In this document: positions 41,600-50,630 of the stretch, piece by piece | Layout of the letters: the number at the start of each line of letters is the position of its first letter | Numbering within the stretch: position 1 is the stretch's first letter | From: Ruminococcus flavefaciens | GTDB lineage: Bacteria; Bacillota; Clostridia; Oscillospirales; Ruminococcaceae | DNA: 53,353 nt | Direction: 5' to 3' | Assembly (NCBI GenBank): GCA_023663905.1 | Contig: JAMPGO010000006.1 | Location: 1-53,353 of the forward strand | Translations under genes and position numbers: made by a program | The notes under the pieces: model-generated | The model's input: the letters and a program-made list of their open reading frames with translations, nothing else | What the model was told of the DNA's origin: nothing | The model's database searches: none

Positions 41600-42769
41600 T
41601 TACCAGACTTTGTAGTCGTCACTGCCTACTTTATAAGCAGTACCAGGAACGAAGAGGTCTTTAGGCTCGTGACCCTGCTCCTGATTTACTTTTCTGAGTT
41701 CTCTGAAAGCAACGCTGTTCATAACAATCTTCTGGACTGCTTCCTGCGGAGGTCTTGAATTGAGGAACTCAATCATAACCTGCTGGATATAGAAGTATGA
41801 GCGGAGCTGTGTTTTCTTGAACTCAATCTTGTTGTCACCGTCGATAAGGAACAGGCTGTCGCCCTCCTGATAGCCGAGAGTCATTTTAGCGAGAATCTCG
41901 GGAATAAAAATTCTTACTTCAGAAGCGAGGTCTCTGCTTCCTGCGATTTCGTCAAGCTCCTTAGCCATTGCAAGGTACTCTTCACGGTTATTGACTGTCA
42001 GCATTTTCTGAACAGCAGCTCTTGCCGTAGTCATAACAGTCTCCTTCTTGAAAGGACACTTGTCATCCTCACGGTTTACAAAAATAGCGTACTGCTTCTC
42101 GCAGAGGAACTTCTCGGAAGCGTCCCACGTATCGATATACTGCTTGTACGGTCTTGCAAGCTCGGAACATACAGAGCCGTTTACACGGACTTCGATAATC
42201 TCACGGTCTTTGTGCTTTGCAAGATAGATTCTTACCCAGTAGTATTTCTTTGAACCGAGATATTTCGGCATCTGATTGATGATTCCGTTAATGAGCATAA
42301 CGGGCTTCTCATCGGGCGATGTGCCGATTCTTACGATTGACTGTGCGTACATATCGAAGTCGTAGTGCTGATTGAGGAACGTAACAGGAATGTGAATGGG
42401 ATTTTTCTTGAACATAGACTGGTCAAGCGGATGCCATACACTGCCGTAGAAAATATCGGCAGCCATTTTTGCAGCCTCCTCGCAGGTCTGACCCTGTGCG
42501 TCAACAGGCTCGATAAGAGGCTCGTCAAAGTCATCGTGTTCAACAAGGAAAAGCGCCTGAAGAAGCTTGACGTTCTCCTTGTCCTCTGTCTTGCCAATCT
42601 TGACATCAATCGTAAAACCTCTGGGCATAATAATACAGCCGTCGTAGAGTGTTCCGTTGAGTTTCTCATTAAGAGCGTTGAGTATTTCAGCCTTGTAGTC
42701 AAAGCCGTTTGCGGAAGCAGAAGCTGCTGCTTCTTCTTCCTGCTGATTTTTTTTCTTGAATAATGCCAC
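41600..42769 (-). CDS. Unrecognised conserved-looking cytoplasmic protein (389 residues)
   Basis: The protein has no signal peptide or membrane segment and no motif I can name. After a Lys-rich then Glu/Ala-rich start (ALFKKKNQQEEE) comes a globular mix of strands and helices. Notable stretches are LIEPVDAQGQTCEEAAKMAADIFYG, WHPLDQSMFKKNPIHIPVTF, YWVRIYLAKHKDREIIEVRVNG and a well-formed C-terminal region with a PFKKETVMTTARAAVQKML helix. Two Cys (SVCSELA, DDKCPFK) are scattered. GTG at 42769 is preferred since AAGGAG lies 10 bases upstream, whereas ATG at 42778 is only one base from it. Codon use matches the neighbours, so it is not obviously foreign. It follows prmA after a strong stem-loop. 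Confidence 0.75.
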   Translation of the reverse strand: MALFKKKNQQEEEAAASASANGFDYKAEILNALNEKLNGTLYDGCIIMPRGFTIDVKIGKTEDKENVKLLQALFLVEHDDFDEPLIEPVDAQGQTCEEAAKMAADIFYGSVWHPLDQSMFKKNPIHIPVTFLNQHYDFDMYAQSIVRIGTSPDEKPVMLINGIINQMPKYLGSKKYYWVRIYLAKHKDREIIEVRVNGSVCSELARPYKQYIDTWDASEKFLCEKQYAIFVNREDDKCPFKKETVMTTARAAVQKMLTVNNREEYLAMAKELDEIAGSRDLASEVRIFIPEILAKMTLGYQEGDSLFLIDGDNKIEFKKTQLRSYFYIQQVMIEFLNSRPPQEAVQKIVMNSVAFRELRKVNQEQGHEPKDLFVPGTAYKVGSDDYKVW

Positions 42770-42803
42770 TTGTATCATTCTCCTTGTAAAAAATATTGTT
42801 TAT

Positions 42804-42854
42804 GCAGCACCGCACAAAATCCGCAACCCTCTCACAGACTTTGTGTGATGCTGC
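42804..42854 (-). other. Long imperfect stem-loop upstream of the 389-residue gene
   Basis: Bases 42840-42854 and 42804-42819 pair over ~15 bp (GCAGCATCACACAAA on the minus strand with the complementary arm ending GGTGCTGC), one mismatch and one GU, ~20-base loop. No adjacent U tract, so a processing or leader structure is more likely than a terminator. Confidence 0.55.
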
Positions 42855-42907
42855 TGTTATAAACGGAGCGTACGGGAACATTTCTGCTCCCGACAGCTTC
42901 GGTTTAT

Positions 42908-43873
42908 TTATTTTGTGAACTGTGCCGCAGCCCAGCCCTCTTTTACGCTGACATTCTGTCTGATAAATCCGACGCTTTCAACCGCCGAGAGTACCTCTTC
43001 CATACGCTCTTCGATTATGCCCGAAATTATGAGCGTTCCGCCGTCTCTGAGATAGCGGACGAAATGGTCTTTCATAGCGATAAGAACGTCGGCAACTATA
43101 TTCGCCGTTATTATGTCATACTTGCTGTCAATCTCGTCGGCAAGCTTCTCGTCGCTGAGAATATTGCCGAAAAACGTCCTGTATTTTTCCTCGGGAATAT
43201 TATTCTTCAACGCATTTTCCATAGCCGTTTTTACTGCGTTCTCCTCAATATCAACGGCAACGGCGCTGTCCGCACCGAGAAGCAGACCTGCAATAGAGAG
43301 AATACCGCTTCCACAGCCCATATCAAGAACAGTATCGCCCTGTTCTATGCAGTTCTGGAGAAGCTCCAGACAAAGTCGTGTTGTGTGGTGCTGACCTGTA
43401 CCGAAACTTGAAGCGGGGTCAATTTCGAGGATTATGCGCCCGTCGTCGTTGATGTATTCCTCCCACGAGGGCTTGACGGCAAGCTTTTCGCCTACCTTGA
43501 AGGGCTTGAAATACTGTTTCCAGTTGTTAGCCCAGTCCTCCTCACGGATATTGGAAAGCTCGGCTTCAAGGCGACCGTAAATCCCGTCATTGTCTGCGGA
43601 TTTCATCTCCGCAAGCATTGACTTTATTGACAACAGCATATCTGCGCCCTGATTATTGCACGGCAGATAGACCGTTATGCAGGTCTCACAGTCAGCAAGT
43701 CCCATCAAATCCTCATCGATATAGTCCCACTGACCGTTCTTGTTTTCGAGGAATTCGTTGAAATCCTCGGAATCCTTGATAACAAAGCCTTTTATGCCGA
43801 TGTCCATAAGTTTTGCACAGATAATCTCGATGCCGTCAGCAGTAGTGTAAATATTGACTTCTGTCCATTCCAT
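42908..43873 (-). CDS. prmA: Ribosomal protein L11 methyltransferase
   Basis: The 321-residue protein begins WTEVNIYTTADGIEIICAKLMDIGI (the PrmA substrate-binding domain) and has the SAM-binding block DTVLDMGCGSGILSIAGLLLGA, DIEENAVKTAMENALKNN and DIITANIVADVLI. It trimethylates L11. Length is normal. AAGGAGG stands upstream of ATG. No dnaJ or rsmE neighbour is present, unlike many genomes. Confidence 0.96.
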   Translation of the reverse strand: MEWTEVNIYTTADGIEIICAKLMDIGIKGFVIKDSEDFNEFLENKNGQWDYIDEDLMGLADCETCITVYLPCNNQGADMLLSIKSMLAEMKSADNDGIYGRLEAELSNIREEDWANNWKQYFKPFKVGEKLAVKPSWEEYINDDGRIILEIDPASSFGTGQHHTTRLCLELLQNCIEQGDTVLDMGCGSGILSIAGLLLGADSAVAVDIEENAVKTAMENALKNNIPEEKYRTFFGNILSDEKLADEIDSKYDIITANIVADVLIAMKDHFVRYLRDGGTLIISGIIEERMEEVLSAVESVGFIRQNVSVKEGWAAAQFTK

Positions 43874-43886
43874 TGGTGTGCCTCCT

Positions 43887-45023
43887 TTAGCCTGCGATAG
43901 CCCTGATATACGCTACAACGTCGTTTGAATCAACAACACCGTCGCAGTTAATATCGGCTGCGTTGAGTTCTGCTGCCGAGAGAGTGGAAATTCCGTCGGG
44001 CAGTAAAGCTTTCTGCTGTAAATATGTGTTAAGCAGGGCAATATCATACTTGTCCACGCTTCCGTCGTTGTTTATGTCTCCTCTGATTTGCTGAACCTTT
44101 TCTGTTTCGGCAAGAAGATTGACATCAACCCAGCCTGTGAAATCAGCCGATTCAATCAGACCGTAGTTGCCGTCGTATTCAGCGATACTTACAACATTTC
44201 CGGGTGTGAGAGTTGCCGAAATGCTTCCGCCGTCAACTCCTGAATAAACAGTGACAGGTGCGCTGTTCTGAACGAAATACTCATCTTCAGGAATATCAAC
44301 AACACTGCTGTTCACAGAACCGTCGGGCGGATTCTTGCCCTTTAAAAACCAGTATTCGCCCTGTAAACCGCTCGGATATGCGGAATAAAGGTCTGTTTCC
44401 TGCTTTGCAGGGTCGCACATAGTGATATTGCCGTCGTCATCAACGCTCTTGATGTATACCCAGTGGTAACCGCCGTATTCCGTAACAACTCTTGCGATGA
44501 CATACCAGCCCTCGCTGTTTTTCTGCCTGATTTCATCGGCAGTGGTGTACTTATCCGTGCTTGTGAAATAAGCGTCACCGCCCCATTCAATCAACGGCAT
44601 AAGCTTATTAATTGTACCCCAGCTTGCGATTGCACCGCCCGAAGTAAAGCCGTTAACGCTTGTATATGCGTTTGCAAGAACTCCGGGATTGAACTGCTCA
44701 ATATCGGTTATGCCCATATTCGCCATTGCCGTATCGTCGATTGAATCGGATTCAACCGCCATTATAGCAAGAGACGTGAGCAGACAGCCCGAACTTCTGA
44801 TGTTGGAATAGCCCATAGGTGTACTTCCCCAGCGCTCGTCAAGCTGACTCCACGAAAGATACTCGTCATATATGGAACTTCCGTCGGAATATCCCGTTGC
44901 GGTATCACTGTAGTCATAGTCAGCCATTGAAGCTGTAGGTATCATAAAGCATAATGACATTACAAATGCCGAAATTACGCTGAAAATCTTTTTGCCGTTA
45001 CGTTGGTTATGCACGTACTGCAC
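43887..45023 (-). CDS. Secreted C39-like cysteine peptidase with SH3-like and dockerin domains
   Basis: A signal peptide (KKIFSVISAFVMSLCFMIPTASMA) is followed by a C39-like papain-fold domain. Its catalytic Cys lies in RSSGCLLTSLAIMA, the His in GYHWVYIKSV and an Asp in MCDPAKQ. An SH3-like module follows (about 245-305: APVTVYSGVDGGSISATL, TGWVDVNLL). At the C-terminus are two dockerin repeats, GDINNDGSVDKYDIALLNTYL and ADINCDGVVDSNDVVAYIRAI. It should act outside the cell, docking on a cohesin scaffold, on peptide or wall substrates. GTG at 45023 is 9 bases from AGGAGG; TTG at 45032 abuts it. The gene lies 31 bases after the TgpA gene. Confidence 0.9.
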   Translation of the reverse strand: MQYVHNQRNGKKIFSVISAFVMSLCFMIPTASMADYDYSDTATGYSDGSSIYDEYLSWSQLDERWGSTPMGYSNIRSSGCLLTSLAIMAVESDSIDDTAMANMGITDIEQFNPGVLANAYTSVNGFTSGGAIASWGTINKLMPLIEWGGDAYFTSTDKYTTADEIRQKNSEGWYVIARVVTEYGGYHWVYIKSVDDDGNITMCDPAKQETDLYSAYPSGLQGEYWFLKGKNPPDGSVNSSVVDIPEDEYFVQNSAPVTVYSGVDGGSISATLTPGNVVSIAEYDGNYGLIESADFTGWVDVNLLAETEKVQQIRGDINNDGSVDKYDIALLNTYLQQKALLPDGISTLSAAELNAADINCDGVVDSNDVVAYIRAIAG

Positions 45024-45054
45024 TGGTATCAACCTCCTTGAAATTTAAACGAAT

Positions 45055-47343
45055 CTATTTTTTACGTCTGAACTTCTGCCTTCTCTGCTCTTTTCTGTAT
45101 CTGCCGAGAGCTTCATAGGCAGAGATATACTCCCTCATCGCCACTTCCTTGTCATCGTCTGTAAGCTCTGCACCTCCATATTCCGCCTTGTCAAAAAGCA
45201 GTGCAGTAACGGAAATATCCGCCCCTGATATACTCTTCACGGTCTCCTGCGCCTCGTGCGAGGTACTGGAAACAGGAATCCTGTACAGTCGGCAGACACG
45301 GTGAATAACACCTGCAACTGCTTCATTCGGCTTTCTGCGATTGTTTATTATTCTGAAAAATCTATGTGCAAGAGCAGGATAAGCCAGTATAAACAGGAGC
45401 AGAATAATACATACTCCGAGAATAGCTATTCCTGCTTCGGACAACATACTTGTCGCCTGTCTGTCGTCGTCCTCGGACTGAACAGTATCAAAAGTCATCG
45501 TCGGCTCAAAAGTAACCCAGCCGAAGCCCTTTATATAAAGCTCGGGGAAGCCGTGCGAATCATTTGCCGTTATGACGTACATATCATCATCACGGCTGTT
45601 CTCGTACTTCGTCTGCATATTGAATCCCTCGCAGTAGCGTGCGGGAATACCTGAAGCCCTTGCGAGAAGCGTCATAGCCGTCGCATATTCATAGCATACG
45701 CCCTTTTTCGTCCTGAAAAGGAAATCTTCGGCATTTTCTCCGACTTCCTTGCGGTAACTCAAATCATAGGTGTAATTATTGTTGATGAAGTACCATTCAA
45801 GCGCCTCAGCCTTGTCGTAGTCGGATTCAAGACCGCCTGTTATTTCCTGTGCGAGATTGTAAATCCTCTCGTTACCGCCGTAATCAAGCAGGATTTCGTC
45901 AAACGAATCGTACAGCAGATTGACGTTAAGCACGTAAAAATAGTGGTCAAGCCTGTCGTAGTCCGTATCAGATACGGAGATTTCGTCAAGCCTTCTGCTT
46001 ATTATATCATACGCACTGTGAAGCATTCCTGAATAGTCATCAACCTCCGCAAGCCTGTCAACTGCCGATTTATTCCTCTCGTCGGAAAAAAAGCCGTCGG
46101 GAAGATAACTGTAGCGGAATCTCTCGTTGTATGAGAATTTCTCGCCGTCGTTACTGCTGATTACCGCACCCGACCGTGAAAGAAGAATCTTGTCTTCATA
46201 CGAGCTTTCAAGAAGCTGTCTCGCACTCTGAGGTGCAGGAGTTCTTGTGCCTGCCTGATATGAGGAAAATATCTGCATTTCACGCAGTTCGGGATAAACA
46301 GGCTCAAAGCCTGCGTATTCTGCAATACCGTATTTTTCGGCAAAACCGCTGTCAATATCAGCCACATAGAAAAGAACATCGCACAGCTCGGCATTCATAG
46401 GTATGTCAAACGGCTGTTCGGTCATAGTGTAGCAGAGGTCGTCTGTATCGCTTATTGACCACGAGTCGTTTTTATAGTCATAAGTCGAAAAAGTAGTGGT
46501 TTTCAGCCTTAAACCTTCATCGGCACGGGCATAATACAACGGCGTATCGCTCATTTGCCCTCTGAACTGCTCGCCTGTTGCCGTATCACGGAAAACGTTA
46601 AGCATTTCGTTCAGCCTGTCGGTGAATGCGTCGGCATTAATCAGCGTTTCGAGAATCGTTCTGTCCGCTTCTATTGCAGGCTTAGGAATAATCGCCGCAA
46701 TAATGGCAAAAACCGCCGTAAAGATTATTCCCGACTTCCACGACTCCAGCCTGTCAATAACCTCAACATCCTTGTTACCGCTGAGCTGTCTGAAATAAAC
46801 CATAAACACAATATATCCCACAGAAAGGGCGATTATATACCCTGTCGGCATTGTCTGGTATTCCTTTGCGTATATGGCGAACGGAATAATCATTATCAGG
46901 AACGTCATAAATACCCTGTACTGGACTCGTGTGAAGAAGTACAGCACGGAAGCCATAAATATGAAGAAGAACGAAAATATCGCAAGCGTATACCACCTGC
47001 TGTATTGAAGTGCGTCCTGCGGAGTAATGAACCACAGCATAAACGAAATCGGGTAACTTTCCGCACCTTTGCTGACAAATCTTCCGAAGACGTTGAAGAA
47101 TCCGAATAAAACGATGATATATGCCAGTCCGCCTATGATTCTGTGCTTCTTCATATAGTCGAACAGCCTGAACATCACCCAGCCCATAACGTAGGTCGCT
47201 ATGCTGTAGGTAAGGGCAAGCTCCTCACGGTAATGGTACATTATTGATGACATAATCAGGGCAGTGTAGATAAGCACAGGGTCTGCCAGCGTATGTATGA
47301 GGAAGTTTTTGATTCCGCTTTGATTTTTAACAGTTTCAGTCAT
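45055..47343 (-). CDS. TgpA-type membrane transglutaminase-like protein
   Basis: The 762-residue protein has 5-6 membrane segments in the first ~230 residues, a long external region, a transglutaminase-like core with Cys near residue 549 (KKGVCYEYATAMTLLARASGIPARYCEGF) and His near 594 (NDSHGFPELYIKGFGWVTFEPT), and one further membrane segment (GVCIILLLFILAYPAL) before a basic tail. The His is followed by Gly where Ala is usual. It is the third gene of the MoxR-DUF58-TgpA operon; the system's role is likely in envelope protein maturation, by family analogy. Confidence 0.9.
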   Translation of the reverse strand: MTETVKNQSGIKNFLIHTLADPVLIYTALIMSSIMYHYREELALTYSIATYVMGWVMFRLFDYMKKHRIIGGLAYIIVLFGFFNVFGRFVSKGAESYPISFMLWFITPQDALQYSRWYTLAIFSFFFIFMASVLYFFTRVQYRVFMTFLIMIIPFAIYAKEYQTMPTGYIIALSVGYIVFMVYFRQLSGNKDVEVIDRLESWKSGIIFTAVFAIIAAIIPKPAIEADRTILETLINADAFTDRLNEMLNVFRDTATGEQFRGQMSDTPLYYARADEGLRLKTTTFSTYDYKNDSWSISDTDDLCYTMTEQPFDIPMNAELCDVLFYVADIDSGFAEKYGIAEYAGFEPVYPELREMQIFSSYQAGTRTPAPQSARQLLESSYEDKILLSRSGAVISSNDGEKFSYNERFRYSYLPDGFFSDERNKSAVDRLAEVDDYSGMLHSAYDIISRRLDEISVSDTDYDRLDHYFYVLNVNLLYDSFDEILLDYGGNERIYNLAQEITGGLESDYDKAEALEWYFINNNYTYDLSYRKEVGENAEDFLFRTKKGVCYEYATAMTLLARASGIPARYCEGFNMQTKYENSRDDDMYVITANDSHGFPELYIKGFGWVTFEPTMTFDTVQSEDDDRQATSMLSEAGIAILGVCIILLLFILAYPALAHRFFRIINNRRKPNEAVAGVIHRVCRLYRIPVSSTSHEAQETVKSISGADISVTALLFDKAEYGGAELTDDDKEVAMREYISAYEALGRYRKEQRRQKFRRKK

Positions 47344-47347
47344 ATTT

Positions 47348-48508
47348 TTATACCTGTTTAAAGTTATTGTCGCCGTCGAGATACCACATCGGCAAGTCAG
47401 TGAGATTACGGCTTTCGGCGGAAACTCCTATGAGACTTGCATTGTCCTTGTCCTCGAGCGTTGAGATAATCCCCGCAATCTCGTCTCCGCAGTCGGTTGA
47501 GGCAATAACGCACGCACAGGCAGATGTGTTCTGAATGCGTATACGTCGCTCGGGAATTACTTTCGAGGCAAGCACTTTAAGCAGAAGCTGTGGCGGATAC
47601 TCGGGATTGTCCACGCTCTCCGAAATCAGCTCACCGCCTGCGCCGTAATATATAAAAGTACACGCTATGCCCTGATTAATCAGCAGGGAAACAAGTCCGA
47701 AAACGGAGGAAATCAGCTTTTCTTCCGTGATTACAGCTTCTTCGGGCTTGGCATTACCGCTTCGGTACAAATCGAGGGCAATAACAGGCTGAACAGAAGC
47801 TACGGCTTCATCAAGCCTGACCATAAGCCTGTTTTTCTTGGTGGAGAGCTTCCAGTTGATACGCTTCAGAGGGTCGCCCTGCACGTACTCACGGTGTTCA
47901 TAGCCCGGAGTTGTATTCGCCGAAAAAATAACTGCTGAGTCATTGTTTTCCTCGTCGTCGCTCGTAAGTACGGAATCGGCTATACTGCGGAAAAGCTTTG
48001 ACGATGATTTAATCTGCGGAATCTCGGGAATTACTCCCACGCTTTTCGGCAAAGGCTCATTTTTAACCCTGAACCTGACAAATCCCAAAAAACCGCAAGA
48101 ATAAACGGATTTCACGGCAATCTCACCGTTTCCGCCTGTAACTGCGCTGACTTCGTAAGTAAACGTTTTCTTATCAGCTCCTGCAACCGAAAGCCTGAAT
48201 ATTTTTTTATCCTGAGCGAAAACCTCGCTAGAATATGTATCAATCTGCACAATACCGAGCGGAAATCTGCCCTCTTTTTCTACAGTTACTCTGACAGTAA
48301 GCTTGCTGTTTTTTTTGACATAGCCGTCGCAATCGAAACTGACTTTGATTCTGTTGCGGGCATACAGTGCGAAAATCAGGGAAACAATCGGCGCAATCAG
48401 GACGAATGCTGTAAGAATCACACCTATTTCGCCGTCCATATAAAAAGTAAAAATATATAACAGAAATACTACTGCCAGCGGTGAAATCAATGATACTAAT
48501 TTCTTCAT
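47348..48508 (-). CDS. DUF58 domain-containing protein
   Basis: The 386-residue protein has an N-terminal membrane pair (AVVFLLYIFTFYMDGEIGVILTAFVLIAPIV) and the DUF58 hallmark YVQGDPLKRINWKLSTKKNRLMVRLDE, with a von Willebrand-A-like region after it. DUF58 proteins act with MoxR ATPases, whose gene precedes this one by one base. The partner substrate is unknown. ATG at 48508. Confidence 0.93.
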   Translation of the reverse strand: MKKLVSLISPLAVVFLLYIFTFYMDGEIGVILTAFVLIAPIVSLIFALYARNRIKVSFDCDGYVKKNSKLTVRVTVEKEGRFPLGIVQIDTYSSEVFAQDKKIFRLSVAGADKKTFTYEVSAVTGGNGEIAVKSVYSCGFLGFVRFRVKNEPLPKSVGVIPEIPQIKSSSKLFRSIADSVLTSDDEENNDSAVIFSANTTPGYEHREYVQGDPLKRINWKLSTKKNRLMVRLDEAVASVQPVIALDLYRSGNAKPEEAVITEEKLISSVFGLVSLLINQGIACTFIYYGAGGELISESVDNPEYPPQLLLKVLASKVIPERRIRIQNTSACACVIASTDCGDEIAGIISTLEDKDNASLIGVSAESRNLTDLPMWYLDGDNNFKQV

Positions 48509-48509
48509 A

Positions 48510-49448
48510 CTACTTACTCATCGAGGGTACGGGAACGGTTTCGAGGATGTGCTTAACGTATTCCTCAGCTGTTCCGAACTCGCTTTTGCCCTGCGGAGAA
48601 AGAATAATTCTGTGGGCAAGGACGGAAACTCCTGCAATCTTCACGTCGTCGGGAGTAACATATTCCCTCTCATAGATGTACGCAAAGGCTTTTGAAGCCT
48701 TGTAAAGTGCGATACTTCCACGTGGGCTGATTCCGAGAGAAGCGTTGCGGTCGTTTCGGGTTGACGTTACAATGTCGATAACGTACCTGCGCACCTGCTC
48801 GGTAACACGCACTTTACGCACTTCCTCCTGCATTTCAAGAATCTCGTCAACGGTCAGGACTGCGCTGTCTATGTTATTGATAGGGTTCTGCATTTCCGTT
48901 CTTTCGAGGATTTTCAGCTCCTCGGAAGGGTCGGGATAGCCCATAGACAGCTTCATAAAAAATCTGTCCATCTGCGCTTCGGGAAGATGAAATGTGCCGT
49001 AAGTTTCAACAGGATTCTGCGTAGCCATTACCAGAAAAGGCTTGGGAAGCCTGTGAGTTGCGCCGTCCATAGAAATCTGGCGCTCCTCCATAGCTTCAAG
49101 AAGTGCCGACTGAACCTTCGGCGAGGCACGGTTTATCTCATCCGCAAGGAGAAAATTGCACATAACCGCACCGTCACGGTAGATAAATTCGCCCGACTTT
49201 GAATCAAGCATTGTAAATCCGGCAATATCAGACGGCATAACGTCGGGAGTGAGCTGAATACGGTTGAATTTTCCGCCGACAGAACGTGAGAGAGCCGTGA
49301 TGAGCTGGGTTTTTCCAACTCCGGGAACGTCCTCCAGCAGAACGTGACCCTCGCAGAGCATTGCGGAAATTAATTTTATGATAGTATCGTCCTTTCCGAC
49401 GATGACTTTTTTGATTGAATCAGCAAGAGTATTGACTTTATTATTCAT
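48510..49448 (-). CDS. MoxR-family AAA ATPase
   Basis: The 312-residue protein has Walker A VPGVGKT (41-47), Walker B LLADEINRASP, the MoxR signature EAMEERQISMDG and MATQNPVETYGTFHLPEAQMDRFFMK, and the sensor region GISPRGSIALYKASKAFA. It probably works as a chaperone for the DUF58 and transglutaminase partners. It has its own promoter and heads the operon. Confidence 0.96.
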   Translation of the reverse strand: MNNKVNTLADSIKKVIVGKDDTIIKLISAMLCEGHVLLEDVPGVGKTQLITALSRSVGGKFNRIQLTPDVMPSDIAGFTMLDSKSGEFIYRDGAVMCNFLLADEINRASPKVQSALLEAMEERQISMDGATHRLPKPFLVMATQNPVETYGTFHLPEAQMDRFFMKLSMGYPDPSEELKILERTEMQNPINNIDSAVLTVDEILEMQEEVRKVRVTEQVRRYVIDIVTSTRNDRNASLGISPRGSIALYKASKAFAYIYEREYVTPDDVKIAGVSVLAHRIILSPQGKSEFGTAEEYVKHILETVPVPSMSK

Positions 49449-49479
49449 TTTTACCTCCCTGCAAAATTATATCATTTAT

Positions 49480-49508
49480 ATTATAACATATTTTTTCAAA
49501 TTTAGCAA
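49480..49508 (-). promoter_or_regulatory. Promoter of the MoxR-DUF58-TgpA operon
   Basis: On the minus strand TTGCTA (49508-49503) and TATAAT (49485-49480), 17-base spacer. Confidence 0.7.
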
Positions 49509-49590
49509 GTGTTTTCAGTAAAAATATTATGGCGGATATTCAGTGCGGATTTCACAAAGTTTTGTGTTGAATATTGTATATATTGCAGAA

Positions 49591-49623
49591 AAGCAAAAAA
49601 CGGCACTGAAAATCAGCGCCGTC
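49591..49623 (-). terminator. Intrinsic terminator after tsf
   Basis: On the minus strand ACGGCGCTGA and TCAGTGCCGT pair (one GU) around TTT and are followed by TTTTTGC. Confidence 0.88.
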
Positions 49624-49640
49624 TGTATGCGTAAAATATC

Positions 49641-50558
49641 TTACTTAATCATCTTAGCAACTTCGTCAGCGAGGTTGTCCTCTTTCTTCTCAACACCTTC
49701 GCCACGCTCATAGCGGACAACTTCAACAACCTTTATTGAACCGCCGAGCTTCTTAGCCTCTGCCTCAACATACTCCTTAACAGAAAGCTTATCTTCCTTG
49801 AAGAAAGCCTGCTCGAGGAGACAGTTTTCCTTGTAGTATTTGCCGATTTTGCCCTGAACGATACCGTCCTTAACCTTGTCAGGCTTGTTAGCCATTTTCG
49901 GGTCAGCAGCCATCTGAGCGAGCATAATTTCCTTCTCGTTTGCAATAACTTCAGCAGGAACAGTTTCAATGCTGAGGTAAGGAGCGTTAAGAGCTGCGGA
50001 CTGCATAGCTACATCCTTGCCGATAGCAGCAGCCTGCTCAGCAGAAAGGTCAGTATCGAGCTTAACGAGAACGCCGATGCTTCCGCCGTTGTGAACATAA
50101 GAAGCAAGTGTTCCCTCGATTCTTACGAAACGACGGATAACGATATTTTCTCTGATTTTCATACCTGCGAGTTCAGTGAGAACCTCGGAAACAGTAGTAG
50201 TGCCACCGCTGATTGTCATAGCCATAAGAGCTTCAACGTCAGCAGGATTCTGCTCGATGATTGTATCGGCAACTGCGCTTACAAAGTTCTTGATGTCGTC
50301 TGTGTTTGCGGCAAAGTCAGTCTCTGTGTTAACTTCGAGAAGCACACCTGTATTGCCCTTGATAGCAGCCTTAACGATACCCTCGGCAGCTACACGACCG
50401 CTTTTCTTAGCCTGAGTAGCAAGACCCTTTTTTCTGAGAAATTCGATAGCCTTGTCCATATCGCCCTCGTTAGCTTCGAGAGCCTTTTTACAGTCCATCA
50501 TTCCAACGCCTGTGGACTTCATAAGTTCTTTGATTTCAGCAACGGAAACCTTTCCCAT
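49641..50558 (-). CDS. tsf: Elongation factor Ts
   Basis: The 305-residue protein has the EF-Ts N-terminal domain (VAEIKELMKSTGVGMMDCKKALEANEGDMDKAIEFLRKKG) and the TDFAANTDDIKNFV segment. It exchanges nucleotide on EF-Tu. ATG at 50558 with GAGGT upstream. It follows rpsB, with a terminator in between. Confidence 0.97.
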   Translation of the reverse strand: MGKVSVAEIKELMKSTGVGMMDCKKALEANEGDMDKAIEFLRKKGLATQAKKSGRVAAEGIVKAAIKGNTGVLLEVNTETDFAANTDDIKNFVSAVADTIIEQNPADVEALMAMTISGGTTTVSEVLTELAGMKIRENIVIRRFVRIEGTLASYVHNGGSIGVLVKLDTDLSAEQAAAIGKDVAMQSAALNAPYLSIETVPAEVIANEKEIMLAQMAADPKMANKPDKVKDGIVQGKIGKYYKENCLLEQAFFKEDKLSVKEYVEAEAKKLGGSIKVVEVVRYERGEGVEKKEDNLADEVAKMIK

Positions 50559-50584
50559 TGTAATTACCTCCAAATATTTTATTT

Positions 50585-50616
50585 GCAAAAACCCGAATAC
50601 GGAAATTCGGGCTTTT
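50585..50616 (-). terminator. Intergenic terminator/attenuator between rpsB and tsf
   Basis: On the minus strand GCCCGAATT and TATTCGGGT pair around CCG-type loop and are followed by TTTTTG. It would let rpsB be transcribed in excess of tsf. Confidence 0.75.
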
Positions 50617-50630
50617 GATTGTTTCTTTGA

